From contig JBIKIW010000029.1 in NCBI GenBank assembly GCA_044361365.1, positions 1-17,579 of the forward strand: a DNA stretch of 17,579 bases, written 5' to 3'. A model generated the notes under the pieces. That model did no database searches and was not told the DNA's origin. It saw only the letters and a program-made list of their open reading frames with translations. This DNA comes from JBIKIW01 sp044361365 (GTDB lineage: Bacteria; Patescibacteriota; JACMRA01). Below, piece by piece: positions 14,562-17,579 of this stretch (the first letter of the stretch is position 1; every line of letters starts with the position of its first letter). A program made the translations under genes and the position numbers.

Positions 14562-16910
14562 TTAATACTCCCTAGGTACGCCCATATAAGCTAGAGTATA
14601 TCCCATCATTTCTGAAAATGGTTTGGAAAGCGTGACTGATGAAAAGTTTTTTACCTCTCCTGGCTTTGGCTCGGACAATTTAATCATTACCAAATATTTG
14701 GGATCTTTAGCTGGTGCAAAGCCGATAAATGTTTGATCAAATCTTCCTCTAGCTCTGTTACATTCGTAGCTACAAGGAATCATAACTGGGTTACCATTTT
14801 CGTTTAAAACTGGCTTTCCACTACCATCAAGTTGCATGTATGACCTATTCACCTCAGAGGTTCCAGTCTTTGCCGCAACGCTATATCCATCAACTGCTGC
14901 TGCACTTCTGCCTGCACTCTTATAGCCTTCATCGATTACAGCTTGCATATAGCCAGTAACCTGCCTGGCAACTGTTGGCGTGATTACCTGTTGTTGAACT
15001 TGCTTTGGAATGGAGCTATTGGGTGAAGTTCCATCGTCCACAGTTCCATTTTTATAGACAATTTTATCTACCAAACTAGGCTCTACTAAATAACCACCAT
15101 TTGCTATGGGTGTGTAAGCTCTGACAACCTGTATTGGAGTGGCTGTAAACCCTTGCCCAAAACCAAAATTTGCATAGCAAAAAGGACAACCTTTATCAGT
15201 TTCAAAGTTTTGAATATTTCCTGTTGAATCTCCAGGTAAATTTATTTGAGTTTGTTTACCAAATTTGAACCTATCTTCATAATATTCTTTTAATTTTCTT
15301 GCTCCTGTATAATCTACAATGTCCGCAATTCCAGTGTTAATTGAATCTCTAATTATCTCTTTGAGACCAATTTGACCAAGGCCTATAAAACTAGTATTAT
15401 CAGAGTTACGAACTGTCTGATTTGCCTTACCATCAACGGTAGGGTAAACCTTTCCACTTGCTGGATAATCTGTAAAAGGAAAATCAGGAGCAATTCCCTT
15501 ACGGACATCATTTTCAGTATAGCCTGATTGATAGACATTTAAAGCTGTGGCTACAGTTATAGGTTTCATTACTGAGCCAATATCATAATCTACATTTGTG
15601 GCTACATTCCTAAAAGAACTGGGGTTTTCTGCCCAATATTTTTGATAATCATTTGGGTCGTAATTTGGATAGGAGGCCATGGCTCTAATTTTGCCAGTTT
15701 TTACTTCCACTACAATTATAGTTCCATCTTTTGGAGTTCCTGTAGAGTTAGTTTGATCTCGATATGTTTGTTCCAAAATTTGCTCAGCTTTTTGTTGGAT
15801 ATTTTTATCTATAGTTAGGTAAATATCGGCCCCGTTAACAACATTTTTTTCATCTTGTTGAGAAAAACCAAACTTTCTAATTCCATTCACACCGCCAAGT
15901 TCAGAACAGTATTTTTGCTCTAATCCATAAAATCCAACCATATATTCGCCTGTGGAAGTTCCTCTACGGTTATTTTCTTCCACCATTGGAAGGCAGGATT
16001 TGATTCGAGATTTGATTTCACTTTCAGACTCTAAAAATGGAGGAACATAGCCAATTGTAGCCGACAATAGCTTGTTTTGCGGGTAAGTTCTAGTTTGTTT
16101 TTCACTTATACCAAGCCAAGATCCAAAGCTGTATTTGGTATTTAAATCCGAGTTTCTTAAATAAACAACTCCATTTCTTTGCTCTTCAGTAACTCCAGAT
16201 TTTAAGATTAAATAAGAAGTTGGTTCATCTTTTTGAATTTCATCTTTTAACTTTGATAAAGTTTCTGTGTAGGGAAGGTTTAAGCTGCTAGTTAAATCAA
16301 TTGCTAAATCTTCTAAATTCACATCTTTTTTAACAATCAGACTTTTTAAAATGCTAGTATCAGCAAAGATTTCAATTTGTAGCTGAGTACTTGTGATGGC
16401 GATGTTGTTTTTACCCTGACTGAGATCCCCTATAAAAATCTGTCCTCGCCTAGAAACAACAACTTCACCTTTGGTTTTTTGAGTATTAGATTGAAGGGCG
16501 AGCTGTGAATCTACGGCAATTAGTTGTAATTGGGCAAATCGAAAAATAATCACCACAAAAATAATTCCAAAAACTACTTTCAAATAATTTTGCCTCACCG
16601 ACAAAACCCCAACAGTTACTTCTCCCATTTTCCAAAAAGGTGTAAAAATCAGCAAGAATGGAAAAGTAAAAATATAAACCAAAAAGCCTATTAAAGAAGT
16701 AAAAAAGTTTTTTCTCTCCATTATAGAAATTCGCTCTTTTTTAATTTTTAGATTTGATTTAGATTTATTTTTTGAATCTTTGGGCTTATTAAACTTAGGC
16801 AATAAAAACTTTAGGTTCGTCCAAAATGACTTTTTTTCGTCTTTCTTATCACCTTTATTTTTAGATAATTTGCGATAATCTGTTTTGTACTTACCTTGGA
16901 CTTTTGACAT
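14562..16910 (-). CDS. Class B penicillin-binding protein (FtsI/PBP2-like peptidoglycan D,D-transpeptidase)
   Basis: Membrane-anchored transpeptidase that cross-links peptidoglycan outside the membrane during division or elongation. Seen: a Lys-rich cytoplasmic tail (1-65), hydrophobic segments at about 68-93 and 110-128, a PBP dimerisation domain starting near VVSRRGQIFIG (151-161) with RTYPQNKLLSATIGYVP (274-290), then the transpeptidase domain: SxxK at S446-V-M-K449, SxN at S523-I-N525, and KTGT at 681-684. FGFGQGFTATPIQVVRAYTP (582-601) is typical of FtsI-type enzymes. Odd: two hydrophobic segments instead of one, and six Cys in the external part (C306, C335, C575, C578, C713, C717), including C-x-x-C and C-x-x-x-C, suggesting disulphides. 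Without division neighbours, FtsI and PBP2 roles cannot be separated. Confidence 0.92.
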   Translation of the reverse strand: MSKVQGKYKTDYRKLSKNKGDKKDEKKSFWTNLKFLLPKFNKPKDSKNKSKSNLKIKKERISIMERKNFFTSLIGFLVYIFTFPFLLIFTPFWKMGEVTVGVLSVRQNYLKVVFGIIFVVIIFRFAQLQLIAVDSQLALQSNTQKTKGEVVVSRRGQIFIGDLSQGKNNIAITSTQLQIEIFADTSILKSLIVKKDVNLEDLAIDLTSSLNLPYTETLSKLKDEIQKDEPTSYLILKSGVTEEQRNGVVYLRNSDLNTKYSFGSWLGISEKQTRTYPQNKLLSATIGYVPPFLESESEIKSRIKSCLPMVEENNRRGTSTGEYMVGFYGLEQKYCSELGGVNGIRKFGFSQQDEKNVVNGADIYLTIDKNIQQKAEQILEQTYRDQTNSTGTPKDGTIIVVEVKTGKIRAMASYPNYDPNDYQKYWAENPSSFRNVATNVDYDIGSVMKPITVATALNVYQSGYTENDVRKGIAPDFPFTDYPASGKVYPTVDGKANQTVRNSDNTSFIGLGQIGLKEIIRDSINTGIADIVDYTGARKLKEYYEDRFKFGKQTQINLPGDSTGNIQNFETDKGCPFCYANFGFGQGFTATPIQVVRAYTPIANGGYLVEPSLVDKIVYKNGTVDDGTSPNSSIPKQVQQQVITPTVARQVTGYMQAVIDEGYKSAGRSAAAVDGYSVAAKTGTSEVNRSYMQLDGSGKPVLNENGNPVMIPCSYECNRARGRFDQTFIGFAPAKDPKYLVMIKLSEPKPGEVKNFSSVTLSKPFSEMMGYTLAYMGVPREY

Positions 16911-16974
16911 ACTAAATTTTACTAAATAGAGATCTAAAATTAATCTTTTGCTTTTTCCATTTTAAGTTGTCAAC
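16911..16974. promoter_or_regulatory. Divergent intergenic region between the PBP and BRCT genes
   Basis: These 64 bases must hold both promoters. A consensus TTGACA (minus strand, rc of 16968-16973) lies within the 9-base palindrome GTTG-T-CAAC (16966-16974), directly before the BRCT ATG, but no -10 follows at 16-18 bases. An in-frame TAA just upstream of the BRCT ATG excludes a longer N-terminus. Confidence 0.3.
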
Positions 16975-17406
16975 ATGCAAGCCTCCGAATTTTTACAAAA
17001 ACTAAAAGAAACCGATCCTGAAAAACTTTTAGAGATTAAAGGTCTGGGGAAAGTGTTGGTGCAAAACCTAACTGATTTTGTGAATTCTGAGAGATTTGAA
17101 AAAATTCAAAATGATTTTTTAGAATTAGAAAAAAACAATCAAGGGCTTCAAATTCAAGTACCAGTTGTAGATAAAAATCTCCCACTTTTTGGGCAAAAAA
17201 TTTGTATCACAGGCACATTCAAAATTGGTCGAAATGAGATCAAAGATTTACTTGAAAAACAAGGAGCTAGTGTAGTCGGGCAAGTCAGCTCCGCTACTAC
17301 AATATTATTGGCTGGCGAAGACGCTGGTAGCAAATTAGAAAAAGCCAAAAAATTGGGGATTAGAGTTGTTACTGAGCTGTCAGAAGTTTTGCCTCTAGTT
17401 AAATAA
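16975..17406 (+). CDS. Orphan HhH-BRCT protein similar to the C-terminus of NAD-dependent DNA ligase
   Basis: Small protein with a helix-hairpin-helix DNA-binding motif (IKGLGKVLVQNL, 21-32) and a BRCT domain (about 68-143: LFGQKICITGTFKIGRNEIK, then AGEDAGSKLEKAKKLGI at 113-129). Both match the last HhH and the BRCT of LigA in order and spacing. The ligase adenylation, OB-fold and zinc-finger parts are absent. A TAA lies in frame just before the ATG and the upstream DNA is a divergent gene, so this is not the tail of a longer local ligA. It may bind DNA ends or another protein as a stand-alone adaptor, or be a relic of a duplicated ligase kept for that purpose. Its intact frame argues for selection. 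Confidence 0.85.
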   Translation: MQASEFLQKLKETDPEKLLEIKGLGKVLVQNLTDFVNSERFEKIQNDFLELEKNNQGLQIQVPVVDKNLPLFGQKICITGTFKIGRNEIKDLLEKQGASVVGQVSSATTILLAGEDAGSKLEKAKKLGIRVVTELSEVLPLVK

Positions 17407-17441
17407 TTTTTCGAATTTAAATTCTGAATTTAGAGACGCTC

Positions 17442-17469
17442 CAAACCCACCCCGTCAACCTACGGTTTG
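17442..17469. terminator. Possible hairpin near the transposase end
   Basis: CAAACC (17442-17447) and GGTTTG (17464-17469) form a 6-bp stem around a 16-base loop, between the BRCT gene and the transposase, which are convergent. It may be a terminator or part of the insertion-sequence end. The AT-rich bases 17407-17440 hold nothing else recognisable. Confidence 0.25.
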
Positions 17470-17480
17470 TATATGTCAAA

Positions 17481-17579
17481 TTATTCAGTGACAGAATTGA
17501 GCTTTTGATAAGGAGTCATGTTGTCTATTCCTTGATGCCTTCTGATATGATTGTAATAGCAACAGTATTCAAACAATTC
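17481..17579 (-). mobile_element. Partial transposase (IS3/IS481-like integrase core, C-terminal end)
   Basis: The minus strand from the window edge reads ELFEYCCYYNHIRRHQGIDN then MTPYQKLNSVTE, with TAA at 17481-17483. The pattern YN-x-x-R-x-H-x-G-(I/L)-x-x-x-TP-x-x-(K/R) is the conserved end of rve-type DDE transposases; the last catalytic Glu and the rest lie outside the window. The frame is intact as far as it can be seen. It marks a mobile element at the right edge; its terminal inverted repeat cannot be defined without the other end. Confidence 0.85.

Noticed and set aside
1..17579. Alternative genetic code (TGA=Gly as in some Patescibacteria, or TAG as sense)
   Set aside because: TGA ends the ABC-F and membrane-protein genes, TAG ends dnaA and DUF3800 at normal lengths, and intact genes have no internal TGA.

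Overview
The window is AT-rich bacterial DNA that uses the standard bacterial genetic code: TAA, TAG and TGA all end genes, and intact proteins read TGG as Trp. Most starts lack a strong Shine-Dalgarno sequence. Very long secreted beta-helix/DUF2341 proteins, a compact DnaA and a Lys-rich class B penicillin-binding protein sit among small accessory genes. This mixture suggests a Patescibacteria/CPR-type genome, but that placement is an inference from gene style, not from a marker gene.

Layout. (1) 117-3213, minus strand: a large secreted beta-helix + IPT/TIG + DUF2341 protein whose reading frame breaks in a run of 8 T; the lost C-terminal part remains open for 119 more codons. (2) 3267-4159: an SRPBCC-domain gene followed by a MarR-type regulator. 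Their promoter carries a 20-bp imperfect palindrome between the -35 and -10 boxes, which looks like an autoregulated operon. (3) 4190-7179: a minus-strand gene string of a gene interrupted by TAG (Panacea-like pattern), a two-helix membrane protein and an ABC-F ATPase. (4) 7269-8976: an accessory patch with a DUF3800 gene flanked by two diverged copies of a roughly 41-nt repeat, a GC-rich hairpin, and a second gene interrupted by TAG (surface-anchored protein). (5) 9122-10375: msrB and an unusual zinc-ribbon NUDIX protein fused to a chorismate-mutase-like domain. (6) 10382-13426: dnaA followed closely by a DNA methyltransferase that also carries a PD-(D/E)XK-like domain and a PKD-like tail. 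(7) 13534-16910: an alpha/beta hydrolase and a class B PBP (septal or elongation transpeptidase). (8) 16975-17406: an orphan HhH-BRCT protein resembling the C-terminus of LigA. (9) 17481-17579: the C-terminal end of an rve-type (IS3/IS481-like) transposase running off the window.

How the parts may work together. dnaA and the methyltransferase are probably co-transcribed, which places DNA modification next to replication initiation, although no DnaA-box cluster is visible here. The PBP, the beta-helix protein and the surface-anchored protein concern the cell envelope. The 6-9 kb region shows decay: two genes with in-frame TAG codons and remnant-like repeats. It is the least conserved-looking part and the best place to look for a lost or changing toxin-antitoxin or defence-type module. 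No tRNA, rRNA, CRISPR array or convincing replication origin was seen.
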